Source: Methylocaldum sp. 14B | GTDB taxonomy: Bacteria; Pseudomonadota; Gammaproteobacteria; Methylococcales; Methylococcaceae | Reading direction: 5' to 3' | Assembly (NCBI RefSeq): GCF_002005105.1 | Contig: NZ_MSCV01000024.1 | Location: 28,546-92,545 of the forward strand | DNA: 64,000 nucleotides | Shown: positions 35,558-44,238 of the stretch, in pieces | Position numbering within the stretch: position 1 is the first letter of the stretch | Layout of the letters: every line of letters begins with the position of its first letter | Made by a program: the position numbers and the translations under genes | The notes under the pieces: model-generated | Told to the model about the DNA's origin: nothing | Database searches by the model: none | What the model saw: the letters and a program-made list of their open reading frames with translations, nothing else

Positions 35558-35583
35558 CCGCCATCAATCGATGGCGGTTTTGT
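35558..35583 (+). terminator. Second Rho-independent terminator before the pip gene
   Basis: CCGCCATC (35558-35565), loop AATC, GATGGCGG (35570-35577), then TTTTGTC. It lies about 95 bases after the first terminator, with no protein gene between, so the interval 35465-35577 could encode a small RNA or just act as a backup terminator. Confidence 0.7.
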
Positions 35584-35669
35584 CTGCGTTCCGGATTGGC
35601 AGTTAGGTTCTCCGCTGGTTCATTATTCCGTTACGCCAGGTCCAAATTCCTGCCCGACCTGAGCCTGTC

Positions 35670-36620
35670 ATGAGAATTCTCTACCCCGAAATCGAACCCT
35701 ACGCAGTCCATCAATTCAAACGGAATAAGCATCAGATCTATGTGGAAGAATGCGGGAATCCCTCCGGAATGCCCGTCGTGTTCTTGCACGGTGGACCGGG
35801 TTCCGGCTGCAGGGCTTATCACCGCTCTTTTTTCAATCCCAACAAGTACCGGATTATTCTTATAGATCAGCGAGGCGCTGGGCGTTCGCTTCCCCATGGA
35901 GAGCTCCACGGCAACACTACGTCCGACTTGATCCGTGATTTGGAGTATATCCGCCATGCGCTTCGAATCGATCGCTGGTCGGTTTTCGGGGGCTCCTGGG
36001 GCGCGACCCTGGCGCTCGTTTATGCGCAGCGCCATTCGTCCAGGATCGTCGGACTGGTGCTTAGGGCGGCGTTTCTGGCCCGCCAGCGCGATATCGAATG
36101 GTTCATCGGTTCGGGCGCGGACCGAGTTTATCCGGAGGCGTGGGAACGATTTATGGAAAATATCCCGGAGCCTGAGCGGCCTCATCCTTTGTCTTACTTG
36201 TATTCATGCCTGACCGGCGATGACGAATTGGCCCAGCGGCGTGCCGCCCGCGCATGGGCGCTGTGGAGCGGCCAGGTCATTGTCGGCAACGAGTTCGACT
36301 CATCGGAGTTGAACGAGCATGTATCGTCCGAGGTGGTCAACCAAGCTCGGATCGAACTCCATTATGCAGTGAACAGATATTTCATCCCGGAGAATGCGAT
36401 TTTGGAGCAATGTGACAGGATTCGTCATTTGCCGGTAATTTTGATCCATGGCCGCCGGGATTTGGTTTGCCCCGTCGAATCGTCGTTCAGTCTTTACAAG
36501 CGCCTGCCGAACTCCGAGCTGCGCGTTTTGCCGAATGCCGGCCATATCGCTGCCGGCGATGAAATGATCGATGCCTTGGTTACGGCCGCGGATGAAATGG
36601 CCGAGCGGTTCGGGTCATGA
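35670..36620 (+). CDS. pip: Prolyl aminopeptidase (proline iminopeptidase)
   Basis: A 316-residue alpha/beta hydrolase of the S33 family that removes N-terminal proline from peptides. The oxyanion motif VVFLHGGPGSGCRAYH, the Asp-Gln-Arg-Gly segment LIDQRGAGRS, the nucleophile elbow GGSWGATLAL and a C-terminal histidine in NAGHIAAGDEM are all present, as is the catalytic Asp near HGRRDLVCPVESS. The size equals that of classic proline iminopeptidase. Its stop overlaps the ubiX start by 4 bases. Confidence 0.93.
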   Translation: MRILYPEIEPYAVHQFKRNKHQIYVEECGNPSGMPVVFLHGGPGSGCRAYHRSFFNPNKYRIILIDQRGAGRSLPHGELHGNTTSDLIRDLEYIRHALRIDRWSVFGGSWGATLALVYAQRHSSRIVGLVLRAAFLARQRDIEWFIGSGADRVYPEAWERFMENIPEPERPHPLSYLYSCLTGDDELAQRRAARAWALWSGQVIVGNEFDSSELNEHVSSEVVNQARIELHYAVNRYFIPENAILEQCDRIRHLPVILIHGRRDLVCPVESSFSLYKRLPNSELRVLPNAGHIAAGDEMIDALVTAADEMAERFGS

Positions 36621-37201
36621 ACGGAAATAAACGCCTGATCATTGCAATGACCGGCGCGACCGGTGCCGTATACGGCTTGCGCCTGCTTCAGGTGCTGCGC
36701 GACATCGGGGGATGGGAAACGCACCTGATCGTTTCCTCGGCGGGTGTGCTCAATATCCATCATGAATTGGGCATGAAGCGCGCCGAGGTGTGCGCGTTTG
36801 CCGATGTCGTTCACGATGTCAACGATGTCGGAGCCAGCATCGCGAGTGGTGCGTTCAAGACCCGCGGCATGATTATCGCGCCGTGCTCGATGAAAACCTT
36901 GGCGGCAGTGGCGCACGGATTTTCCGACAACCTGATCTCGCGCGCGGCCGACGTAACACTTAAGGAGCGTCGTCGATTGGTCGTGGTGCCGCGCGAAACG
37001 CCGTTGAATTTGGCGCACATCCGCAACATGGCCGCCGTTACGGAAATGGGGGGCATCATCTTCCCCCCGTTGCCGGCGTTTTACGGCAGGGCGAAAACGT
37101 TGGCGGCGCTTATCGACGAGACAGTGGGACGGATTCTCGGGTTGTTCGAGATCGAAACCGATGCTCTGTATGAGCCGTGGGAAGGTCTGGGCAAATCATA
37201 G
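36617..37201 (+). CDS. ubiX: UbiX, flavin prenyltransferase
   Basis: A 194-residue flavin prenyltransferase that attaches dimethylallyl to FMN to make the prenyl-FMN cofactor of UbiD decarboxylase in ubiquinone synthesis. The FMN-binding MTGATGAVYGLRLLQVLRD is at the N terminus. The active-site segments TRGMIIAPCSMKTLAAVAHG, NLISRAADVTLKERRRLVVV and RETPLNLAHIRNM are intact. It is translationally coupled to pip. ubiD is not in the window, but ubiG is. Confidence 0.95.
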   Translation: MNGNKRLIIAMTGATGAVYGLRLLQVLRDIGGWETHLIVSSAGVLNIHHELGMKRAEVCAFADVVHDVNDVGASIASGAFKTRGMIIAPCSMKTLAAVAHGFSDNLISRAADVTLKERRRLVVVPRETPLNLAHIRNMAAVTEMGGIIFPPLPAFYGRAKTLAALIDETVGRILGLFEIETDALYEPWEGLGKS

Positions 37202-37330
37202 TGTGTGACCGCACGCCTACGGCTAGCATGTTCAGGGAAGGAAATAAAAATGAACGACTAAACGAGATTCCAATCGGTTCCTCCATTGCCGCGGGTTGAT
37301 GGATGAGGCATTTGAAGGGGTATGCAACCA

Positions 37331-38029
37331 ATGGCGGAAAAAATCGATCATAAAAATAGAACTGCTATCGTATTCGGCTCGATAAGGTTGATTTTTTATT
37401 TCCTCGCAATTTTCGTTACTTACGATTACCTGGCGAGGTCGAGCCGAGCCAATGCGGAAAACGTTTTCAGCGAAGGGTATTTTGTCGAGTGGCTGCAATA
37501 TGGCCTGATCATGGCGACCATGTCTCTCTATTTTTTCGGTGCTTGGCGCTTGAAGCACCGTCGGCCTTTGTTTCTGATGCTCGGAATGTTCGTCGTGATC
37601 GCTTCGATACGTGAGTGGGACTATTGGTGGGATAGGCAATTGCCGGCAGGCATTTCGCTTTTCGTGTTGCTAATGATTGGCTGGCATAACCGAAAAGTCT
37701 TACCGGAACAGATTTGTACTTTGATTCACTCGGCGCCTTTCGGTTTTCTTTGGTCAGGATTTCTGGCCGTGGCGGTGCTGGCCCAGTTGGTAGGTCACGC
37801 CGAGCTGCTGAAACTGGTCATGGGAAGCGATTTTAAGACCGGATATAAGCAAATCATCGAGGAAAGCCTGGAATTGTTCGGCTATTACCTCATATGGTTC
37901 GGTACTCTGGAAGCCCTTCTGGCGGCGCGACGGTCGGCGGAGGATTCGGCCAGGTTCGATCACCGGGATTTCGGATCGGGCGGGGTGCTGAAAATCCCGG
38001 AAATGAATCGCCTCTACGAGGTATCCTGA
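37331..38029 (+). CDS. Predicted multi-pass membrane protein of unknown function
   Basis: A 232-residue protein with about five hydrophobic segments (starting FGSIRLIFYFLAIFVTYDYL; then GLIMATMSLYFFGAW, LFLMLGMFVVIASI, LPAGISLFVLLMIGW, FGFLWSGFLAVAVLAQLVG) and a final LFGYYLIWFGTLEALLA. I do not recognise a family. Charged WDYWWDRQ and WHNRK loops are notable. The ATG at 37322 (MQPMAEK) has its AAGGGG only one base away; the ATG at 37331 is better placed. It lies alone between ubiX and a small lipoprotein gene. Confidence 0.7.
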   Translation: MAEKIDHKNRTAIVFGSIRLIFYFLAIFVTYDYLARSSRANAENVFSEGYFVEWLQYGLIMATMSLYFFGAWRLKHRRPLFLMLGMFVVIASIREWDYWWDRQLPAGISLFVLLMIGWHNRKVLPEQICTLIHSAPFGFLWSGFLAVAVLAQLVGHAELLKLVMGSDFKTGYKQIIEESLELFGYYLIWFGTLEALLAARRSAEDSARFDHRDFGSGGVLKIPEMNRLYEVS

Positions 38030-38170
38030 CGAATCGGCAAAAACGTCGAGACGGCCGTGAAAAGTGGTTTCAACGTATCCGCAAGGCGATTCTGCACGGA
38101 TAGGTATTGCCGGTACTGGTCTGCTATCGGAGTCTTGATGGATTAACGATCTTGACCGGAAGGAGGTGTT

Positions 38171-38530
38171 ATGAGGATAAGGATTGTCCAGGTCATTGTT
38201 CCCGCGCTGCTGGTCGTGCTAGGGGGATGCGCGACGCAGGAAGGGCCACGTCCGCCCAATTGGGCGTATGCCGTGCAGACGGCGGACACACGGGAAGCGC
38301 ACGAACGGCTCGCGAATCACTATGATGAAATCGCGCAGACGATGCAGGCCGATGCGGATGAAGAGCGCGAGATGCTGATCCAGTATCAGGCTAATCCACA
38401 CAAGTACGGCAAGCAGATTCTGGATTTGAAAGCGCGTGCCGAAGCCATGATCCGGGATCTGGAAATGGCAGCCCAAGAAAGCCGTCGTTTGGCCGAATAT
38501 CATCGCCAGTTGGCGGCGGAAAGCCGATAA
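38171..38530 (+). CDS. Small lipoprotein of unknown function
   Basis: A 119-residue protein with a type II signal and lipobox VVLGGCATQ (Cys about residue 20), followed by a helical, Glu/Ala/Lys-rich domain with a DTREAHERLANHYDEIAQTM stretch that suggests a coiled coil. AGGAGG at about 38160-38165 gives an optimal ribosome site. No family is recognised. The helical periplasmic domain resembles small lipoproteins of envelope stress or binding function, but I assign none. Confidence 0.78.
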   Translation: MRIRIVQVIVPALLVVLGGCATQEGPRPPNWAYAVQTADTREAHERLANHYDEIAQTMQADADEEREMLIQYQANPHKYGKQILDLKARAEAMIRDLEMAAQESRRLAEYHRQLAAESR

Positions 38531-38600
38531 TGCTTCCGGACGGTTTATGTGCTCGGATTCGAACGAGCGTGGCGGTCCGCCCGTTTGAGAGTAATCAGAC

Positions 38601-39731
38601 TTAGCCGCTAAAAGACTTAGAGTTCTTGGTGTTGCGGAACACCATCGGTTTCGTTTCGCCGGTTTCAGCTGCCGAGCGCGCACTGGCGATCGCTTCGAAT
38701 ACGGCATGCCTATGGGGAGATTTGCCGCACACCGGGTCGGCGGCGGTCATATCGCCGGTGAAAAGATAGGCCTGGCAGCGACAGCCGCCGAAGTCCTTGG
38801 TCTTTTCCGGGCAAGACCGGCAAGGCTCCTTCATCCAATCGTATCCGCGAAATTTGTTGAAGGCATCGGAGTGTAGCCAAATATCGTGTACGCTCATATC
38901 GCGTACGTTGGGGCAGTCGAGTCCCGGCAGCGACCGGGCTTCGTGGCAGGGGAGGGCAAGACCGTCCGGAGCGATGGTCAGAAACGTCGTCCCCCAGCCG
39001 TTCATGCAGGCCTTCGGCCGATCTTCGTAGTAGTCCGGCACCACGTAGTAAATCTTCATCTTTCCCTTGAGCTTTTCCTTATAGTCCTGGGCAATGGCCT
39101 CGGCTTCCTGGAACTGCTCGCGGGTCGGCAGCAGCTGATCGCGATTGAGATGCGCCCAGCCGTAATACTGGGTATTGGCCAGTTCAAGATAATCGGCTTC
39201 CAGTTCGACGGCCATTTCGAGAATTTCGCGCATCAGGTGGATGTTCTGGCGGTGGATCACGACGCACAGAACCATGGGGTAGCCGTGCTTCTTGACCAGT
39301 CGGGCCACCTCTTTCTTTTGCTCGAACGATTCGGTGCCGGCCAGATAGTTGTTCAGCGTCTTTTCGGGTGCCTGAATGCTGACCTGAATGTGATCCAGTC
39401 CGGCATTCTTCAGCTCGGCGATCCTGTCCTCGTTGAGCTTATAGCCGGAGGTAATCAGGTTGACGTAATAGCCCAGCTCTCGGGCGTGTCTGACCAGGAT
39501 AGGCAAGTCCTGGCGCACCAGCGGTTCGCCACCCGACAAGCCGAGTTGCACCGCGCCCATTTCGCGGGCTTCGGAAAATACTCTCAGCCAGTCTTCGGTG
39601 TCGAGTTCGTCCTTATGTCTCGCGAAGTCGACGGGATTGGAACAATACGGGCACTGTAGCGGGCAGGTGTAGGTCAGTTCGGCTAATAGCCAGCGCGGAC
39701 TACTGACGGGGAATTTGTCTGATCCAACCAT
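38601..39731 (-). CDS. pqqE: PqqE, PQQ biosynthesis radical SAM/SPASM enzyme
   Basis: A 376-residue radical SAM enzyme that joins the Glu and Tyr side chains of the PqqA peptide, the first committed step of PQQ formation. The SAM cluster motif CPLQCPYC appears at about residues 24-31, and the glycine-rich [11 protein letters not shown] at about 63-73. C-terminal auxiliary clusters use cysteines in [31 protein letters not shown] and PVCGKSP (SPASM). The start overlaps pqqD by 32 bases, which matches the physical PqqD-PqqE partnership. Confidence 0.97.
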   Translation of the reverse strand: MVGSDKFPVSSPRWLLAELTYTCPLQCPYCSNPVDFARHKDELDTEDWLRVFSEAREMGAVQLGLSGGEPLVRQDLPILVRHARELGYYVNLITSGYKLNEDRIAELKNAGLDHIQVSIQAPEKTLNNYLAGTESFEQKKEVARLVKKHGYPMVLCVVIHRQNIHLMREILEMAVELEADYLELANTQYYGWAHLNRDQLLPTREQFQEAEAIAQDYKEKLKGKMKIYYVVPDYYEDRPKACMNGWGTTFLTIAPDGLALPCHEARSLPGLDCPNVRDMSVHDIWLHSDAFNKFRGYDWMKEPCRSCPEKTKDFGGCRCQAYLFTGDMTAADPVCGKSPHRHAVFEAIASARSAAETGETKPMVFRNTKNSKSFSG

Positions 39732-39981
39732 TATCCAAGGCAGATTGCAGGAGTTCGGAAATGTCGTCCCTTAGACCGGTGGTTTCGAATTTCGTCTCAA
39801 GTTCGGAAACGATTCCGTCCAAATCGCGTGTGCCGTCGCACAGCTTGAGGATTTCGGCGGCGGGCAGGTTTAACTCGACCAGGCCCTCGGGATAAAGGAT
39901 CACGTAACGCTGTTGGGCTTCTTCCCATTGCAGTCGATGCAGGGGCGAGAAGGCAAAGAGGCTTTGGGCGTCTAAGGCCAT
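39700..39981 (-). CDS. pqqD: PqqD, PqqA peptide chaperone
   Basis: A 93-residue peptide-binding protein that holds PqqA and presents it to PqqE. The segments [19 protein letters not shown] and [20 protein letters not shown] (the winged-helix RiPP-recognition fold) match the family. The ATG at 39981 lies 4 bases after the pqqC stop. It overlaps pqqE by 32 bases. In some organisms PqqD is fused to PqqC; here it is separate. Confidence 0.95.
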   Translation of the reverse strand: MALDAQSLFAFSPLHRLQWEEAQQRYVILYPEGLVELNLPAAEILKLCDGTRDLDGIVSELETKFETTGLRDDISELLQSALDNGWIRQIPRQ

Positions 39982-39985
39982 GGTT

Positions 39986-40711
39986 TCAAGGCTTGATATT
40001 GAAGTAGGGCGGCTTGTTTTCGATATAGGCCAAGTACATCGCGTCAAGCATGCTCCACAGAATGTCCAGCTTGAGCTGGAGGATTTCCAGGGCGCGCTCC
40101 TGTTGCTCGCGAGTCTTGAAATAGTCCAGTGTGATGGCGAGGCCGTGTTCCACATCGCGGCTGGCCTGACTCACCCGTTTCCGGAAATAGGCGAGTCCAT
40201 CCTGGTCGATCCACGGATACAGGTCGGGCCAGCCGGACAAGCGCTGCTTGTGAATGGTCGGCGCGAACAGCTCGGTCAGCGACGAACAGGCCGCTTCCTG
40301 CCAGGATGCCTGGCGGGCGAAATTGACATAAGCGTCCACGGCAAAGCGGACGCCGGGCAATACGTGCTTTAGCGACCAGAGTTCGTCTCGGGGGATGCCT
40401 ACAGCAATACCGAGTCGCGTCCAGGCTTCGATGCCGCCGGCATCGTCGCCCCAGCCGTCGTGATCGTGTATCCGCTGAATCCACTGGCGTCGGGTTTCGC
40501 GATCGGGGCAATTCGCCAGAATGGCGGAGTCTTTGACCGGGATCTTGATTTGGTAATAGAAGCGATTCGCAACCCACCCTTGAATTTGCTCTTTGCTGAG
40601 CTTGCCGTCAGCCATGAGCACATGGTAGGGATGGTTAATATGATAATACGCCTCTTTCTCGCGCAATTTGGCTTCGAATTCTTCTCGGGTCCAAGGTGTC
40701 GGTTCGCTCAT
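39986..40711 (-). CDS. pqqC: PqqC, pyrroloquinoline-quinone synthase
   Basis: A 241-residue cofactorless oxidase that catalyses the final ring closure and eight-electron oxidation to PQQ. The helical HO-like fold features [40 protein letters not shown], and [20 protein letters not shown] with active-site His/Arg residues. A GTG at 40723, overlapping pqqB by 4 bases, is an alternative start; the ATG at 40711 (MSEPTPW) better matches the family. Confidence 0.96.
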   Translation of the reverse strand: MSEPTPWTREEFEAKLREKEAYYHINHPYHVLMADGKLSKEQIQGWVANRFYYQIKIPVKDSAILANCPDRETRRQWIQRIHDHDGWGDDAGGIEAWTRLGIAVGIPRDELWSLKHVLPGVRFAVDAYVNFARQASWQEAACSSLTELFAPTIHKQRLSGWPDLYPWIDQDGLAYFRKRVSQASRDVEHGLAITLDYFKTREQQERALEILQLKLDILWSMLDAMYLAYIENKPPYFNIKP

Positions 40712-40719
40712 GGTGTTTC

Positions 40720-41634
40720 TCACAGGTCGATTTCCATGCTGTCGCAGGCAACTTCGATGCCCGCTCCGGTAAGGGTTTTTCGCTCCGGCGAATCTTCGTC
40801 CAAGATCGGGTTGGTATTATTGATGTGAATCAAAATCTTCCGTGCTTTGGGTGCATTTTTCAGCACTTCGATCATGCCGTCCGAACCTGATTGGGGTAGA
40901 TGTCCCATGTCGCGGGCAAGCTTATCGCAAATTCCGGCACGGCCCATCTCATCCTCCTGCCAGAACGTGCCGTCGACCAACATGCAGTCAGCCTGCTGCA
41001 TGGCCGCGAACACGTGAGGTTCTATTTCTCCGAGTCCCGGCGCGTAATAAAGTTTCTTGCCCGAAGATATCTGCTCGATGATGACCCCGATATTGTCGCC
41101 TTCGTGCGGATCGTGCCGATGAGGCGAATAGGGCGGTGCCTTGCTTTTCAGCGAATGGGTGTAGAACTTCAGGTCGTGAATCCCGGGAATCGCGAAGCCG
41201 CTGCCGTCCAGAGGCGTGCTATGGTGGTTGACTCCACAGTAGTGCTCCAGCATCTTAAATACAGGGAATCCCGTCGACAGGTCCTGTTTCACCATCTCGC
41301 TGCAATAAATGTCCAAAGGTCGAGTGGACTCGCGCAGCATCAACAGTCCCGTGGTGTGATCGATTTGGCTGTCGATCAGGACGATGGCCTTGATACCGCT
41401 GTCACGGATGCCGTGCCTTGGATGGACGGCCTGAAAGGCTTCCAGTTGAGTGCGGATGTCGGGCGACGCATTGAAAAGCACCCAATTCTCGTTGTCGCTG
41501 CTGACGGCAATCGACGACTGAGTGCGCGATTTGGCCTTGACTTGGCCTTGGCGAAGCCTGGAGCAGTTGTGACAGTTACAGTTCCACTGCGGGAAACCGC
41601 CGCCCGCGCCGGCGCCCAACACTCGGACTTTCAT
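40720..41634 (-). CDS. pqqB: PqqB, PQQ biosynthesis metallo-beta-lactamase-fold hydroxylase
   Basis: A 304-residue metallo-beta-lactamase-fold protein needed for PQQ formation, acting after PqqE as a hydroxylase of the cross-linked Tyr. It begins [20 protein letters not shown] with the zinc-type CNCHNC group. The altered metal signature [15 protein letters not shown], rather than HxHxDH, is typical of PqqB. It is separated from pqqA by about 100 bases with an attenuator hairpin. Confidence 0.96.
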   Translation of the reverse strand: MKVRVLGAGAGGGFPQWNCNCHNCSRLRQGQVKAKSRTQSSIAVSSDNENWVLFNASPDIRTQLEAFQAVHPRHGIRDSGIKAIVLIDSQIDHTTGLLMLRESTRPLDIYCSEMVKQDLSTGFPVFKMLEHYCGVNHHSTPLDGSGFAIPGIHDLKFYTHSLKSKAPPYSPHRHDPHEGDNIGVIIEQISSGKKLYYAPGLGEIEPHVFAAMQQADCMLVDGTFWQEDEMGRAGICDKLARDMGHLPQSGSDGMIEVLKNAPKARKILIHINNTNPILDEDSPERKTLTGAGIEVACDSMEIDL

Positions 41635-41680
41635 TTCGATCTTTGCTAAGCAAAAGAGCTTCCGATGAGCCCTTTAAATG

Positions 41681-41716
41681 AAAAAACGGGGCTCTACATT
41701 GCTGCGGAGCCCCGTT
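41681..41716 (-). terminator. Attenuator/partial terminator between pqqA and pqqB
   Basis: On the minus strand the arms AACGGGGCTC and GAGCCCCGTT (plus-strand 41707-41716 and 41685-41694) form a perfect 10-bp stem with a 12-base loop, followed by a run of six Ts (plus-strand As at 41681-41686). It lies about 20 bases after the pqqA stop. It would end most transcripts after pqqA, giving more PqqA precursor than biosynthetic enzymes, as reported for other pqq operons. Confidence 0.88.
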
Positions 41717-41735
41717 CAGGGATTCAACCGGCGAA

Positions 41736-41810
41736 TTAGCGGTTGTAGATGTACATCGTGACTTCGAAGCCAAAGCGCAGGTCTTTGTAGCTCGGTTTTT
41801 CCCATCTCAT
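41736..41810 (-). CDS. pqqA: PqqA, PQQ precursor peptide
   Basis: A 24-residue ribosomally made peptide whose Glu16 and Tyr20 become PQQ. I translated MRWEKPSYKDLRFGFEV, then TMYIYNR and a stop. The invariant E-X3-Y spacing is in FEVTMYIYNR. The sequence is too short for standard gene callers. GGAGG lies about 8 bases upstream, and a promoter (41877-41905) and terminator bracket it, so it is likely the most strongly expressed gene of the cluster. Confidence 0.97.
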   Translation of the reverse strand: MRWEKPSYKDLRFGFEVTMYIYNR

Positions 41811-41876
41811 TTCGGATTACCTCCAAAAAAGTGATTTATTGCTTTAGTTTGGAATGGCTTATAAAGCTCGCGGCAA

Positions 41877-41905
41877 AGTATACGTATCCGATTTTTGGAA
41901 AGCAA
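41877..41905 (-). promoter_or_regulatory. Predicted sigma-70 promoter of pqqA
   Basis: On the minus strand TTGCTT (plus 41900-41905), 17 bases, then TATACT (plus 41877-41882) fit the sigma-70 consensus well. Transcription would start near 41870, giving a leader of about 60 bases before pqqA. Confidence 0.65.
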
Positions 41906-41958
41906 CGGGAGTTATTCCTATTTCTCGAAGGGAAATCAGTAGAAGCCCGCTGGATTGC

Positions 41959-42708
41959 TCAAGCCGATCCAGCGCAAGTCGGGCATCTGGGATTTCTTTT
42001 CAAGATCATTTGATTCCACTCCATGCTCAGCGCATCGAGCAATAAAAGTCGTCCCACCAAGGGTTCGCCGACGCCCGTGAGGAGCTTGATGGCCTCCAGG
42101 GCCTGGAGGCTGCCGATGATTCCGGGCAGAGGGGCAAGCACGCCGGTTTGCACGCAGCTTTCCGCAAGTTCGCCGTGATCGGCGTACAAGCAGTTGTAAC
42201 AGGGGTTGTTTCCGACGCCCGGAGTGAATACGGCCAGTTGTCCCTCGAAGCGGATCACCGCTCCGGAAACCAGCGGCGTTCGTGTTCTTACGCAAGCGGC
42301 GTTGACGGCGAAACGGGTGGTGAAGTTATCCGAGCAATCCAGCACCACGTCGGCCCGAGCGATTTCCTGCTCCAATTGTGCCCCCTCCAAACGGGACGTG
42401 AGTTCGGTGACTCTCACATCGGGGTTTAGCCGTTCGAGGGCTTTACGCGCCGAAACCGCCTTAGGTTCTCCGATGTTCTCCGTGCCGTGCGCGATCTGGC
42501 GCTGAAGGTTGGATATTTCCACGACATCGTAGTCGTTCAGCGCCAGGCTGCCGACCCCGGCGGCGGCCAAATACATGGCGGCGGGCGAGCCGAGACCGCC
42601 GAGACCGATAATCAATGCCCTGGAATCCAGCAGCTTTTCCTGGCCCTCGACATCGATCTGAGGCAGCAGTATCTGTCGGCTATAACGCAAAAGTTGATTG
42701 TCGTTCAT
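41959..42708 (-). CDS. moeB: MoeB/ThiF-family adenylyltransferase
   Basis: A 249-residue E1-like enzyme that adenylates the C-terminal glycine of a small sulfur-carrier protein (MoaD for molybdopterin, or ThiS for thiamine). It begins MNDNQLLRYSRQILLPQIDV and has the nucleotide loop IIGLGGLGSPAAMYLAAAG. The zinc cysteines are present as NPCYNCLY near the centre and CPTC at the C terminus. MoeB is favoured by the sequence style and length; ThiF is the alternative. Moco supply fits the mobA-fdhD fusion gene in the same window. The frame upstream to 42756 is unlikely to be used. Confidence 0.88.
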   Translation of the reverse strand: MNDNQLLRYSRQILLPQIDVEGQEKLLDSRALIIGLGGLGSPAAMYLAAAGVGSLALNDYDVVEISNLQRQIAHGTENIGEPKAVSARKALERLNPDVRVTELTSRLEGAQLEQEIARADVVLDCSDNFTTRFAVNAACVRTRTPLVSGAVIRFEGQLAVFTPGVGNNPCYNCLYADHGELAESCVQTGVLAPLPGIIGSLQALEAIKLLTGVGEPLVGRLLLLDALSMEWNQMILKRNPRCPTCAGSA

Positions 42709-42843
42709 CGTTCGGCGGTAGAGACTATTCGGAAAAGTAAACCAGTTTACCGGCAAAAATCCTTCGCCGCATGGGGCGAGGATAAAACGAATTAGTCTTG
42801 CGATCGGGGGGGGCTTGCCGATCAGCGTTCTAGAGTCCGTGAA

Positions 42844-43449
42844 CTAATTTTGCCGCATCCAGCCGGATAAAAAGTTTCGGATCAGCGAAGTCGTCAGTTT
42901 CTCGGCATCGGGAAGACCGGCGATGTCCAGCTTATCGGTAAGCGCCAAGGTGCAGACGCCGTGCACGCCTCCCCAAAGCGCTCGAGCGGCCAGTGCGACT
43001 TCCGTCGGATTTCGGGCCGGACCGAGTCGGGCGAGACATTTTTCGACCCGATCGAACAGGGCGAGAACATGGTTGCGGTACCAGCCGGGCGAAGCGGTTG
43101 CCGTGGGCGATCCGCGTCCGAAAATCAGGTCCCAGCGTCCCCTGTGTGACGCGGCGAAGCGGAGATAAATGCGGCCCAGTTCCACCAGTACAGCTTCGGT
43201 ATCGTTTTTCTCAGCCGTAGCTTGGTCGAGTTCGAGAGCTAATTCGGCCAAGGTCCGGGCGTTCACCCGGAAAATCAAGTCGTCCAGGTTCTCGAAAATC
43301 AAATAGAGGCTGCCTGCGGTATAGCCGATTTCGTTCGCGATCTTGCGTGTGCTGAGACCTGCCGCGCCTTCCCGCTCGACGATGGCTTCCGTTGCTTTTA
43401 AAGCCATTTCGCGAATTTCGTCGCGGCTATGATCGCTTCGTCTGGCCAT
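42844..43449 (-). CDS. TetR/AcrR-family transcriptional regulator
   Basis: A 201-residue repressor with an N-terminal TetR helix-turn-helix (about residues 10-60, including LSTRKIANEIGYTAGSLYLIFENLDDLI) and a C-terminal ligand-binding helical domain of the WHG type (ARALWGGVHGVCTLALTDK). The target genes are not obvious; a transporter is not adjacent. It could regulate itself or a nearby gene. The ligand is unknown. Confidence 0.9.
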   Translation of the reverse strand: MARRSDHSRDEIREMALKATEAIVEREGAAGLSTRKIANEIGYTAGSLYLIFENLDDLIFRVNARTLAELALELDQATAEKNDTEAVLVELGRIYLRFAASHRGRWDLIFGRGSPTATASPGWYRNHVLALFDRVEKCLARLGPARNPTEVALAARALWGGVHGVCTLALTDKLDIAGLPDAEKLTTSLIRNFLSGWMRQN

Positions 43450-43744
43450 GGCGAATATCCTTGCTCGATTCCGGGAATTTAGCCAAACCGCGTCGGTCCC
43501 TTAGATGAGGACAGCTGATTGACTCCATCCCAGCCTAACTCGGTGCGGATGGAACGGTATGCAGAGTTGACGATTATCATCGCGAACATGTGATGTGCCA
43601 GGTAGTTTCTTGAGCCATGGGATTAACCGAGCTCTCGATCGTTCGATTATCGGCAGGACGTCTGGCCATGTAATCGGATTTCTCGATCCGATATGTACTA
43701 TCATTGGCAAATCTCAAAACCCAGTCCTTTCAGCAGGATTCATC

Positions 43745-44074
43745 ATGCTACGGATTATTTCGCTTTGTCTTTTGGTTGTCGCAGCCTCCGCCCAAGCGCA
43801 GGGTGAACTCGCTCCGGTGCCCGAGCCGCCGGATATTCCGCCGCAGGTCGAGAGCGGTGAGCCCTTGGAGCCGGATGTCACGATTATCCGGCGGGGCAAG
43901 GACACTATCGAAGAATACCGGATCAATAATCGGCTTTACATGGTAAAGATCAAGCCAGCGATCGGTCCGGCCTATTATCTGCTCGACACCGACGGCGACG
44001 GTAATATGGACGTACGGCGCAGCGATTTGGAGGATGACATGCGGATTCCGCAATGGGTGCTGTTCAGTTGGTGA
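43745..44074 (+). CDS. DUF2782 family exported protein
   Basis: A 109-residue protein with a cleavable signal peptide (MLRIISLCLLVVAASAQA|QG), a proline-rich linker, and the DUF2782 core EEYRINNRLYMVKIKP then YLLDTDGDGNMDVRRSD. The DGDGNMD loop resembles a calcium-binding loop. The family occurs widely in gammaproteobacteria, with no known function, often near polA or other genes. Upstream ORF sequence to 43595 does not look like a protein. A likely ribosome site lies before the ATG at 43745. Confidence 0.85.
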   Translation: MLRIISLCLLVVAASAQAQGELAPVPEPPDIPPQVESGEPLEPDVTIIRRGKDTIEEYRINNRLYMVKIKPAIGPAYYLLDTDGDGNMDVRRSDLEDDMRIPQWVLFSW

Positions 44075-44238
44075 GGCTCCTTTAAACCGAGATAGCGGTT
44101 TACTGTACAGGCCGATCGCGCTTCTCTGATAGAATGAAAATGGATTCGGGTGTTTTGTAGTCCGTCGAATCCGGATTTCCATTCCGCGATTTCACGAGTC
44201 ATCCCGCCTTTAAGAACAACACCAAGGATTATTCGCGC

